DNA of 64,000 nucleotides. Source: Axinella damicornis (lineage: Eukaryota > Porifera > Demospongiae > Axinellida > Axinellidae). The notes beneath the pieces were generated by a model. It did not search any database, was not told the DNA's origin, and worked only from the letters and a program-made list of their open reading frames with translations. Positions 46,500 through 55,962 of the stretch are shown one piece after another. The position numbers and the translations under genes were made by a program. Where the stretch lies: NCBI GenBank assembly GCA_963931865.1, contig OZ007509.1:9123625-9187624 (forward strand). Direction: 5' to 3'. Numbering within the stretch: position 1 is the first letter of the stretch; every line of letters starts with the position of its first letter.

Positions 46500-49400
46500 A
46501 TTGATCTCCAAATGAACTGACCAATAGATGAATTGATCAAGAGTTGAATTGATCAATAGATGAATTGATTATTAGATGAATTGATCACTATATGAATTGA
46601 TCGCTATATGTATTGATCAATAGATGAATTGATCAATAGATGAATTGATCACTAGATGAATTGATCACTAGATGAATTGATCACTAGATGAATTGATCAC
46701 TTGATGAATTGATCAATAGATGAATTGATCATTAGATGAATTGATCAATAGATTAACTGATCAATAGATGAACTGGTCAATAGATGAATTGATCAATAGA
46801 TGAATTCATCAATAGATGAATTGATCAATAGATGAACTGATTAATAGATGAATTGATCAATAGATGAAGTGATCACTAGATGCACTTATCACTAGATTAA
46901 TTGATCAATAGATGAATTGATCAATAAATGAATAGACCAATAGATCAATTGATCAATAGATGAATTGATCGATAGATGAACTGATCAATAGATAAACTAA
47001 TTGATAGACGAATTGTTTACTAGATGAATTGAACACTAGATGAATTGATCACTAGATGAATTGATCACTAGATGAATTGATCACTAGATGAATTGATCAC
47101 CAGATGAATTGACCATTAGATGAATTGATCTCTAGATGAATTGATCACTATATAAATTAATCAATAGATGAATTGACCAATAGATGAATTGATCACTAGA
47201 TGAATTGATCACTAGATGAATTGATCACTAGATGAATTGATCAATCGATGAATTTATCAATAGATGAATTGATCAATAGATTAACTGATCAATAGATGAA
47301 CTGGTATATAGATGAATTGATCAACAGACGAATTCATCAATAGATGAACTGATCAATAGATGAACTGATCAATAGATGAATTGATCAATAGATGAAGTGA
47401 TCACAGATGATCTTATCACTAGATTAATTGATCAATAGATGAATTGATCAATAATGAATTGACCAATAGATCAATTGATCAAGAGATGAATTCATCGACA
47501 GATGAACTGATCAATAGATGAACTGATTGATAGATGACTTGATTACTAGATGAAATGATCACTAGATGAATTGATCACTAGATGAATTGATAACTAAATG
47601 AATTGATCAATAGATGAATTGATCAATAGATGAACTGATCAATAGATTAACTGATCAAAGATGTACTGATCACTTGATGAACTGATCACTAGATGAATTG
47701 ATCACTAGATGAAATGATCAATACATAAACTGAACAATAGATGAACTGATCAATAGATTAACTGATCAGTAGATGAACTGAACACTAAATGAACTGCTCA
47801 CTACATGAATTGATCACTAGATGAATTGATCACTAGATGAAGTTATCAAGAGATGAAACGACCAATAGATGAATTGATCAATAGATGAATTCTTCAATAG
47901 ATGAACTGATATTAAATGAATTGATCATTAGATGAATTGATCAATAGAAGAAATGATCAATAGATGAACCGATCAATAGATGAATTGATCATGAGATGAA
48001 TTGATCAATAGATGAATTGATCAATAGATGAATTAATCACTATATGAATTGATTGCTATATGAATTGATCAATAGATGAATTGATCAATTGAAGAATTGG
48101 TAAATAAATTGATCAATAGATGAATTGATCAATAGATTGATTGATCAATTGATGAATTGATCAATAGGTGAATTGATCAATAGAAGGATTCATCAATAGA
48201 TGAATTGATCAATAGATGAACTGATCAATAGATCAACTGATCAATAGATGAACTGATTGATATAGGAATTGATTACTAGATGAATTGATCACTAGATGAA
48301 TTGATCTCTAGATGAATTAATCACTAGATGAATTGATCACTAGATGAAATTATCACTTGATGAATTGATCACTAGATGAATTGATCACTAGATCAATTGA
48401 TAACTATATGAATTGATCAATAGATGAATTGATCAATAATAAATTGATCCCTAGATGAATTGATCACTAGATGAATTGATCACTAGAAGAATTGATCAAT
48501 AGATGAATTGATCAATAGATTAACTGATTAATAGATGATCTAATCAATAGAAGAATTGATCAATAGATGTATTCATCAAGAGATGAATGATCAATAGATG
48601 AACTGATCAATAGATTATTGATCAATAGATGAATAAATCAATAGATGAATTGATCAATAAATTAACTGATCAATAGATAAACTGGTCAATAGATGAATTG
48701 ATCAATAGATGAATTCATCAATTGATGAGCTGATCAAAGATGACCTGATCAATAGATTAATTGATCAATAGACAAATTTATCAATAGATAAACTGATCAA
48801 TAGATGAACTGATCAATAGATTGACTGATCGATAAATGAATTGATCACTAGATGAATTGATCTCTAGATGAATTGATCACTAGATGAATTGATCACTAGA
48901 CGAATTGATCAATAGATGAATTGATCACTAGATGAAATGATCACTAGATGAATTGATCATTAGATGAATTGATAACTAAATGAATTGATCAATAGATGAA
49001 TTGATCAATAGATGAACTGATCAATAGATTAACTGATCAATAAATGAACTGATCACTAGATGGACAGATCACTAGATGACTTGATCTCTAGATGAATTGA
49101 TCAATAGATGAACTGATCAATAGACGAACTCATCAAAAGATTAACTGATCAGTAGATGAACTGATCACAAGGTGAAGTGATCGAGAGACGAACTGATCAA
49201 TAAATGAATTGATCAATAGAATTTGTCAATAGACGATTTGATCACTACATGAACTGTTCACTAGACGAATTGATCTCCAAATGAATTAATGACAAAATCA
49301 AGTGATCACTAGATGAATTGATCAAACGATGAATTGAACAATAGATGAATTGATCAATAGATGATTTAATCAATAGACAAATTGATTAGTAGATGAATTG

Positions 49401-49596
49401 ATCAATAGATGAACTGATCAATAGATTAACTTATCAATAGATGAAATGATCATTAGATGAACTGATCAATAGATGAATTGATCACTAGATGAACTGATCA
49501 CTGGATAAATTGATGGATAGATCAATTGATGAATTGGTCGCTAGATAAATTGATCAATAGATGTATTGATCAATAGATGAATTGAACAAATAAATG
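46500..49596 (+). repeat. Segmental satellite duplication, block 2 of the right copy
   Basis: This section repeats about 33.2-36.1 kb at a nearly constant offset: tgtactgatc 34381/47662 and tgacaaaatc 36007/49290. It ends in gaacaaataaatg at 49596, where the retrotransposon begins. The satellite resumes at 56159 exactly where this motif would continue. Confidence 0.85.
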
Positions 49597-49868
49597 TTAA
49601 CAAGCTGCAAGTTGGCTAACAACAGGAGCTATGAGAGTGGGCTTCCTCCCGCTTGGGTGGAATAAAGGATTGGTAGTAGCGCAGGGGCCACTTCCCCCAC
49701 GTGGCTCAGCGTGGAGACCTGCCCAGGTCTACCCACAACCCAACACACAGATACAGCCATTGTACAGCCCGCATACATACAGCCTGAATAATATGCCCAC
49801 AGCTGTAATAATATAGCAGCCCAGCATACAGCAACAAGCTTTGGGGAGTGCCTGTCCGTGACAGTCCC
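49597..49868 (-). repeat. Split direct repeat B2 (3' end of the Ngaro-like element)
   Basis: These 272 bases are repeated at 50341-50612 with a constant offset of 744 and only a few substitutions. Both copies start ttaacaagctgcaag and end in gacagtccc. This copy abuts the satellite and so marks the element's 3' terminus on the minus strand. Confidence 0.9.
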
Positions 49869-50144
49869 CGCCCAGCAAGACATGAAAGGGGAACACCCAA
49901 GAAAAAGGATAGATCCCCGCCCAACAAGACATACGAAACGAGGGAGGGAGTGAGTGCAATGCCCCTTCGCAGTCACACCTCAGAGAGGTGTAAAACATGA
50001 GCCGACATCTAAAACACACAAGCACAACAGACAAACACCACAGACAAACACAAAACCCAAGTAGGAATAGTAGTCATATGGACATAATAATGGACTTACC
50101 TGGCTTACCTGAAGAGAATTTTCTGAAGAGGGTGGGCGGGAGGG
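49869..50144 (-). other. Unique spacer between B2 and A2
   Basis: This 276-bp stretch belongs to neither split repeat. It contains a short internal duplication (ccccgcccagcaagacat and ccccgcccaacaagacat) and, on the minus strand, the splice-donor-like CAGGTAAGTCC near 50093-50103. No convincing gene was seen. Whether it is a normal part of the family or a later insertion cannot be judged from one copy. Confidence 0.5.
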
Positions 50145-50340
50145 GAGACAGAGATCTTAGTACCTAGCTTCACGGAGGCTTCACAATTGCACACGTGGCG
50201 CACTCAGGCAGCAGCTGTGCGCATGCGTCTTAGATGATCTGCGAGCTTGATTAGGATCTGAATTTGACCCTACCCCACCCCCGAGGGGAGTGGCCACCCT
50301 TCGCTTGTTAACTATATTTAAAGCTAGCTTTAAACATCAT
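50145..50340 (-). repeat. Split direct repeat A2 (internal)
   Basis: These 196 bases repeat the 5' terminus A1 at a constant offset of 5818, with small differences (for example ggaggcttc against ggaagattc). A2 abuts B1 exactly at 50340/50341, which reproduces on one molecule the junction expected in a circular or template-switching intermediate. Confidence 0.9.
50317..50334. promoter_or_regulatory. 18-bp perfect palindrome in A2, candidate recombinase site
   Basis: TTTAAAGCTAGCTTTAAA is its own reverse complement. It lies 6 bases from the A2/B1 junction. The same palindrome lies 6 bases inside the element's 5' end at 56135-56152 and near the start of the second element at 61545-61562. Its conservation in position suggests that it is bound by the recombinase or marks the crossover region. 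That role is inference. Confidence 0.5.
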
Positions 50341-50612
50341 TTAACAAGCTGCAAGTTGGCTAACAACAGGAGCTATGAGAGTGGGCTTCCTCCCGCTTGG
50401 GTGGAATAAAGGATTGGTAGTAGCGCAGGGGCCACTCCCCCCACGTGGCTCAGCGTGGAGACCTGCCCAAGTCTACCCACAACCCAACACACAGATACAG
50501 CCATTGTACAGCCCGCATACATACAGCCTGAATAATATGCCCACAGCTGTAATAATATAGCAGCCCAGCATACAGCAACAAGCTTTGGGGAGTGCCTGTC
50601 CGTGACAGTCCC
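50341..50612 (-). repeat. Split direct repeat B1 (internal)
   Basis: This is the internal copy of the 272-bp B repeat, just downstream (minus strand) of the recombinase gene and its short 3' untranslated stretch. It reads through without indels relative to B2. Confidence 0.9.
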
Positions 50613-50867
50613 AAGTGCAGAGCAAACTGCACTCTCCAAAGCAACCCTGAAGAACTACCCAACCGATACCTCCTCCCTGCCCCTTGATGAAGTACGGACA
50701 CACCCCTGCCTGCCCCCCCCCCCCCCCCCCCCCCCCCAAAGTTGCCGTGGGAGGATCATAAATATAATGACAGTGAGAACAATGTATAAATATAGAAGAT
50801 ATACTAACACTGCGGACTATGTAATAGTGGCTGCGTGTGTGCTATGCATACAGTGGCATGGGAGTGT
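50613..50867 (-). other. 3' untranslated stretch of the element with a poly-C run
   Basis: This stretch lies between the recombinase stop codon (50868-50870) and B1. It contains a 25-base C run on the plus strand (50713-50737), which reads as a G run in the element's sense strand. Nothing else was recognised. Confidence 0.6.
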
Positions 50868-51827
50868 TTAATGTCCTTGCAGTTGGTTAGCCAATGCTGG
50901 GGCAACCGCGGCCAAGTCTGTTGGAGATGATCGGATGTAGGAGACAAAAGCCGCTGACTTCCACCGGCCAAGAGTCTGGATGAAGGAGTCACTGTAGCCA
51001 GCCTGTGCTGCTGCGGTTGCAGCACCAATCCGGAAGCTATGGCCTGAGTAACCACTCGGGTGGATTCCTGCCTGTGCCAAGGCTGTGCGCAAGTGCACCA
51101 CCAGGGTGGCTCTTGTCAGCGGTGTGCCATTCTGAAAGAGGAAGAGCGGCCCGGGAGAAGAAGGGCGTAGGCTAAGGTAGCTGAGGACAGCAGCCACAGG
51201 ACAAGGGGTTGTATCAGTGCGGCCAAGGTAAATTTGGCATCCCACTCCGAATGGATCCGTCTTACTGTGTCGTAAGTAAACTGTAATCAGTCGTGGATTG
51301 ACTCGAGAGTCTACCGTAATGTCGCTAGGAGACAGTGGGGGGTTCATGGCGTCTTGTCCTGTGCATGTGAATTCCCCGGCCCGGAGGAAGCCGAAGAAGC
51401 CAAGGCAGCATGCCGCCCACAACATGACATTGTCGTAAACTACTGGAGGCTTGGACCAGACTCCATGGAGCGCTAGGAGCATGTGCATGGTGATTGGGAG
51501 GCGGAGCCTCCGCTGGTGCTCAGGGTTAACTCTGTGGATCCCCTTAAGTACGTAGGTAAGGCGGGGGAAGGCGGACAAGGAGGGGTCGGGCAGGCCAACA
51601 CGGATCTGGAAGAAGCGAAGAGCACTGAGGTAGACCCTGATGGTCCCCCAGGTGACTGTCCGAGACATCACTGCTGCAAACCGGCATAGGGTGTGTTCAG
51701 AGAGTGGGAGTGGGGGTTGGGCAAGCTTGCTGCAGAAGTTGGTGTACTGGCGCCAACCTGACCGATAGACTGCTTGGGTGGCCGAAGAGATGCCCTGATC
51801 CAGGAGTTCCTGAACAAGACTGTCCAC
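50868..51827 (-). CDS. Tyrosine recombinase of the Ngaro-like element
   Basis: The product would integrate the element by strand exchange through a covalent 3'-phosphotyrosine, without a DDE integrase. The open frame gives 319 residues, counted from 51827. An N-terminal helical core-binding region (about 1-105) precedes the catalytic domain. All expected active-site residues are visible: R149 in FLRAGEF, K189 in RHSKTDP, H263 and R266 in GHSFRIG, W289 in LGRW (the usual replacement for the second His in this group) and Y297 in SYIR. The frame overlaps the end of the reverse transcriptase-RNase H frame by 160 bases in a different register. The first codon counted is GTG, and the first real ATG falls well inside the fold, near residue 54. 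The protein is therefore probably made by frameshifting or splicing from pol, or the frame was broken by a small indel. Confidence 0.88.
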   Translation of the reverse strand: MDSLVQELLDQGISSATQAVYRSGWRQYTNFCSKLAQPPLPLSEHTLCRFAAVMSRTVTWGTIRVYLSALRFFQIRVGLPDPSLSAFPRLTYVLKGIHRVNPEHQRRLRLPITMHMLLALHGVWSKPPVVYDNVMLWAACCLGFFGFLRAGEFTCTGQDAMNPPLSPSDITVDSRVNPRLITVYLRHSKTDPFGVGCQIYLGRTDTTPCPVAAVLSYLSLRPSSPGPLFLFQNGTPLTRATLVVHLRTALAQAGIHPSGYSGHSFRIGAATAAAQAGYSDSFIQTLGRWKSAAFVSYIRSSPTDLAAVAPALANQLQGH

Positions 51828-53716
51828 TTGTGGGATCCCCAGTCGGGTCTGATCTCCACCAGCAGGTCCTGGACAGGTTGAGGAATGGACACTTGCTGGA
51901 TCTGGGGGATGAGAGAGGAAAAGAGGGTGAGGTTGTTGCGGGAGAGAGCATCAGCAGCTGAATTGTGAGTGCCAGGCAGGTGCTCAGATGTAAATTCGAA
52001 GTGGTACACAGCAGCATAGAACACTAGGCAGCGAAGGAGGTGCATGAGGAGAGGGTCACGCGAGGTGCGGCTGTGTAAGATATCTACAACGGCCATGTTG
52101 TCTGATCGGAAGCGGATGCATTCACGATGCCAGCAAGGGCCCCAGAGTGAGGCAGCAAGCACAACAGGCACTAACTCCTTTGCTGCAATGTTGGCCGTTC
52201 GCCAGCTCTCTGGCCACTCCAGCTGAAACCACCCGTGATTGAGTGCGAAGGCACCACATCCAAAGGAGCCTGATGCATCCGATGTAACCTCTATGGAGGG
52301 GGTAGCCTGAGGGAAGAAGGACCAGCCATTCCAGTCTTGAAGGAAAATTTTCCACCACAGGAGGTCTGCACGGGCACCAGCCGTGAGATGGATGAAGTGG
52401 TGATTACTGCGTGCACGGGGGAGCAGGGAAAATAACTGCCTGAGGAAGGTTCTTCCATGTCTCACCACTGTGGCTGCGTGAGACAGGTGGCCCAGAAGTG
52501 ATTCCAACTCTTGCTTGCGGCAATGCCGCCTGGTAACCCAGGAGTGCAGCAGGCCCTGAAGATGGGCGAGTTTTATCTCAGGCAGACGCAGTTCAAAGGT
52601 GCGAGTGTCGATCACGATTCCAAGGAAGATGAGCAGGGGTGCGGGACCCTCGGTTTTATGCACAGCAACCGGGATCCCTAGCATACGCAGCACCCTCGAG
52701 ACTGTCTCCAAAGCTTCGGCTGCCTCGTCTGAGTAGGGGGCCCCAAGGAAAAGAAAATCGTCCAGGTAATGAAGCTGGTGAGCAATCCCGTGTTGGTGCA
52801 GCACCCAGGCGATGAAATCTGCAAAGGCGTTAAAGATTTTGGGGGCGGAACACAAGCCAAATGGGAGTGCCCGGTCCACAAAGGTATGACCCTTCCAGGA
52901 CACACCCAGGAGATGGTAATCGTCTGGGTGCACGGGAACCATGCGGTATGCGTCCTTTAGGTCCATCTTCACTAGCCTTGTCCCTCGACCAAGGGTCTGG
53001 ATCAAGGCAACTGCATTGTCAACAGAAGCATACTTCAAGGAGCAAAGCTCACTAGGAATGCCATCGTTGACACTTGTCCCTGCAGGGGTGGAGAGATCCA
53101 CAATCAGACGAAATTTGTTTGGCTGGTGGGACTTAGGGACAAGGCCCATGGGGCTGAGATGCACCATGGGGATGAGCTCCGGTGCAATTGGGCCAAGCAG
53201 ACGGCCTGCCAATACTTCGGCTGATATTCTCTCGCCAACGACTTTGGGGTTGGAGCGGCAAGATGGGTGGTTGGTCCTACGTGACACAAGTCGTTGGCTT
53301 CCATGGTTGAAACCGATCCGGAAGCCATCCCTGAGGCCCTCCGCAATGTACTTAGAATAGGTCTGGTCCGGGTGTGCATCCAGGTAGGGGGGCAGAGAAC
53401 TCAGACGCACTGGTGTGTGATAACGGGGCCACCGTGTTGACGGCCGGGGTGCAACTGCTGATGCTAGTGCTAGGAGATCGTTGGTGTAATGGTACCCCCC
53501 GTCGACAATGTTGGCACATGGCAGTGAAATAGGTGTTGATAAGTCTGAGGAGGGGGGGGGGGGGAGGGGGGGGAGGGGGAGGGGGGGGAGGGGGAGGGGG
53601 GGGGGGAGGGGGAGGGGGGGTAAGTAGAGGTCGCTAATGTGCGCGGTGTCAAGGTAGCGTTTGGGCAATGAGGGATTAACACTCTCCAGGCAAAGTGTAC
53701 ATGCGGCAACGTTTTC
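51668..53716 (-). CDS. Reverse transcriptase-RNase H (pol) of the Ngaro-like element
   Basis: This enzyme copies the element's RNA into DNA and degrades the RNA template. The frame is open from 53716 to 51668. Residues here are numbered from a TTG at 53668, which gives 666. After a Pro/Leu-rich stretch encoded by the G tract (about 16-39), the reverse transcriptase spans about 165-360, with RLIVDLSTP near 187, MDLKDAY (D236), LPFGLCSAPKIF and the catalytic YLDD (D303, D304). RNase H follows, with D464 in TSDASG, E498 in AAKELVP, D523 in RSDN and D573 in HNSAADALSR, so its catalytic set is complete. No ATG precedes the domain in this frame: the first in-frame Met is at residue 168. An upstream stop TAG lies at 53717-53719. 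Initiation must use another frame, a frameshift in the G tract, or a spliced leader exon. Confidence 0.9.
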   Translation of the reverse strand, partial: ENVAACTLCLESVNPSLPKRYLDTAHISDLYLPPLPLPPPLPLPPLPLPPLPPPPSSDLSTPISLPCANIVDGGYHYTNDLLALASAVAPRPSTRWPRYHTPVRLSSLPPYLDAHPDQTYSKYIAEGLRDGFRIGFNHGSQRLVSRRTNHPSCRSNPKVVGERISAEVLAGRLLGPIAPELIPMVHLSPMGLVPKSHQPNKFRLIVDLSTPAGTSVNDGIPSELCSLKYASVDNAVALIQTLGRGTRLVKMDLKDAYRMVPVHPDDYHLLGVSWKGHTFVDRALPFGLCSAPKIFNAFADFIAWVLHQHGIAHQLHYLDDFLFLGAPYSDEAAEALETVSRVLRMLGIPVAVHKTEGPAPLLIFLGIVIDTRTFELRLPEIKLAHLQGLLHSWVTRRHCRKQELESLLGHLSHAATVVRHGRTFLRQLFSLLPRARSNHHFIHLTAGARADLLWWKIFLQDWNGWSFFPQATPSIEVTSDASGSFGCGAFALNHGWFQLEWPESWRTANIAAKELVPVVLAASLWGPCWHRECIRFRSDNMAVVDILHSRTSRDPLLMHLLRCLVFYAAVYHFEFTSEHLPGTHNSAADALSRNNLTLFSSLIPQIQQVSIPQPVQDLLVEIRPDWGSHKWTVLFRNSWIRASLRPPKQSIGQVGASTPTSAASLPNPHSHSLNTPYAGLQQ
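53549..53620. repeat. 72-bp G-rich tract in the pol 5' region
   Basis: The plus strand is almost pure G with single A interruptions, so the sense strand of pol is C-rich and codes for Pro and Leu. Homopolymer runs like this slip easily in replication and in sequencing. The plus strand could form G-quadruplexes. Confidence 0.85.
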
Positions 53717-54272
53717 CTACGCGAAGCGCGCAAAGTGCAGGAAGCGCACATGCTGTCACCCAGAATCAAATGTCTAACCTGACTGGCTTCTTAGGCATCC
53801 AAATTGCTGAGATTACTACTAACACATACCAACCTACATTTTTAATGATAATCTCTAAGATACCACAAATAGGTCGATGGAGCCCTCACAGGCTACCAAA
53901 ACAGGAAGTTTACCTAGGTACATTATCACTGACCAGCTGACCAGCCCTAATGCATTGTGGTCGACCATGTCAGTCCAAACAAACATCCACATACAGATGG
54001 CCCAATACTCTGTTCATGTTCTGCTATACTTGGGGCACACCATTCCGACTGTTTTCGAGTTGCCTACAGCAGCGATAAGTGTTATCCAACCGTAACTAAA
54101 GCAACTCGCTTTTGCCAATCAATATGTAATTCGTGTATACGCAATTATTACCTGCTTGTTTAATGCATGCAGAGATGATAGTGCAGCAAATAAAGAATCA
54201 TGCAGTGATCACACCAAACTCAAGAAAAAAAACAACACAAAAAAAGAAGGAGTTCTGAGGTACATTATGGTG
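53717..54272 (-). other. Gag-pol interval, AT-rich, no firm gene
   Basis: This 556-bp interval separates the gag stop (54273-54275) from the open pol frame. It is richer in A and T than the genes on either side. On the minus strand an ATG at 53749-53751 opens a frame that runs into the G tract in a register different from the reverse transcriptase. The sequence GCGTAG just before 53716 could act as a weak 3' splice site. Neither reading is proven. The small frames elsewhere in this interval look random. Confidence 0.5.
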
Positions 54273-55862
54273 TTAAAATTGTTGGCGGGGGCGAGGGGGC
54301 TCTGCCAGCCGGGCAGGCATCGCTGCGGCCTGGGGGCAATCCGGTGCCTTGTGTGAGAAGGCTGAGCAGGTGGAACACACATGGCGATAGTTGCACCTGC
54401 CAGCATATGGGCACGTCCCCTTGTTCCAGGCGAAGCAGGTTGGAGTGAACCTAGGCCTGCGCCAGGCCGGTACGGGTCCACGTTGAAATGGAGCCTGTGT
54501 GGTGGCTGGGGGCTCTAAATAAGCAAGTGCACACTGAGTGCGTGTGTGGTCCACTGCCCGACACAGAGTACAGAAGGGGAGTGAGCCTGATGAACGATGT
54601 CCCAGCATGGTGGACGCTAGCAGGCTGGGGTTGACAGCATTCCACCGCACGGAGGGGTCCGTTGCTAGCTGCTGCCTGAAGGCTTTATCGTAGTCCATCC
54701 ACGTAAGACCTCCTTGGCTCTGGGCCTGTCTGATGATGAGGCGTGCATAGGCAAGCTGGTCCCTGGTGATCGGGTCGGATGTTAAAGTTGCTACGAAGCC
54801 CAGAAAACAATAGCACCAGACGGGTAAGGACAATATCTCTCGAAGACGAGGACGCGTGGCCCCCACCATCTGGACGGAGGTTGGCCCCTGGAGTTCCTCC
54901 AGCTGGGCACGGAGGGAGATATTGTCCTGGAGGAGCTCCTTCAGGTCTATAAATCCCCCGGACCGGATTTTGTCCACCAACTTTTTGGGGATAACTTCAG
55001 ACGCAGGAGAAAGTAGCAGCCCGCCTTGCGGTGCATCGGTGGGGGCAATACACACGGTTGGGATCGTGGGTGGTGCCAGAAGAGCTGCCGAGGTGGCGCC
55101 TGTAGCTGCCACAACAGAGTGGTAGATGGTCGAGGGGGAGCCTTCGGCAACCGATGAGATGGCTGCGGGTGAGGGGAGGCTGCCCAGGTTGAAGACTACA
55201 GGAAGCAAGAGACATAAGTAGCCACGGTCAAAGGGTTGGTCTGGGTGCCGGGTGTGAGGTGTAACCAGGAAGTGGTGGAAAATTCCAGGGGGAAGCGAGA
55301 GAACTACATGCGTGTAGATGGCCTATACACTACTCCGTTGTGAAGGCCCATGTGTGCCTGCGCCGCACCACAACAGGGACGTGACCCGCCAGCAGTGCCC
55401 AGCTTGTGATATCTTAGCCCCCCAAGCAGGGTTTTTTACTTTTTTCTTAATTTTATCAACAACCTTATCAACAACATTATCAACAACAACTGTAATTAAC
55501 CACGTACCTTGAGCGGAGGAGGTGGAGCCACCGTGGCCAGTGCTCTGGCCCCCACCAGATCCCGGGGCAGAGTTGCCCTGGTCCGCCCCTACGCCGCGCT
55601 GGGCGCCACCAGACGCCACCTCGCCCCTCACCAGCGCGAGCAGCTCATTGAGGGCATCAGGGAGAGCCTGGCTCGGCTGGGCGGTGTCTGTTTCCGACCG
55701 GTTTCCGCCGGTTGCCAGATGGGCGCCCCGTCCGCGGCGGCCCCTGGCTGAGGCAGGAATTGGTTGAGCTGCGGCCCGAGTGGCCCCTCTGGCCGACCTT
55801 CGGATTGGCCCGGGACCAGTTGAGCGTCCTCGTCCTCTGCCTCTCCCTCTTCGTGGCGGCAT
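54273..55862 (-). CDS. Gag-like nucleic-acid-binding protein, two exons
   Basis: This is the putative structural protein that would coat the element's RNA. Exon 1 runs from the ATG at 55862 to 55508 and exon 2 from 55195 to the TAA at 54273-54275. Joined, they give 425 residues in one frame. The N terminus is RG-rich (PPRRGRGRGRGR), followed by a Gly/Ser/Ala-rich linker. A likely coiled coil lies at about 188-221 (LKELLQDNISLRAQLEEL). A conserved block that contains FLGFVATLTSDP and LTWMDYDKAFRQQ follows, then three zinc-binding motifs: C327-x2-C330-x4-H335-x4-C340, a CCCH type C372-x7-C380-x5-C386-x3-H390, and C392-x2-C395-x4-H400-x4-C405. The CCHC knuckles are typical of retroelement Gag. 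The second element in this window carries a decayed homologue of both exons. Confidence 0.8.
55196..55507 (-). other. Spliceosomal intron in gag (312 bp)
   Basis: The donor reads CAAG|GTACGTGG at 55508/55507 and the acceptor CTTGCTTCCTGTAG|TCTTC at 55196/55195, with a pyrimidine-rich run before it. The intron is phase 1 (G joined to TC makes a Val codon). Removal joins an ATG-started frame to the zinc-finger frame, which itself has no ATG at its start. The same exon-intron borders are kept in the second element at 62130/62131 and 63678/63679. Confidence 0.82.
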
Positions 55863-55962
55863 AGCGGAGAGCGCGGTTCTCAGTAGATAGCACTAGACAG
55901 CTTCTAGGACAGGGACAGAAGTCTTAGACGCTGGCTCCACAGAGGTCTTAGATTCCAGGACA
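55863..55962 (-). other. 5' leader of the Ngaro-like element
   Basis: This 100-bp stretch lies between the terminal repeat A1 and the gag ATG. It has repeated gtcttaga-like motifs. It is probably transcribed and untranslated; no other signal was recognised. Confidence 0.5.

Noticed and set aside
49631..49816. Identical 61-codon plus-strand frames at 49631 and 50375
   Set aside because: They are identical because they lie in the B1 and B2 copies of one repeat, and they run opposite to the element's genes. They show no recognisable protein.
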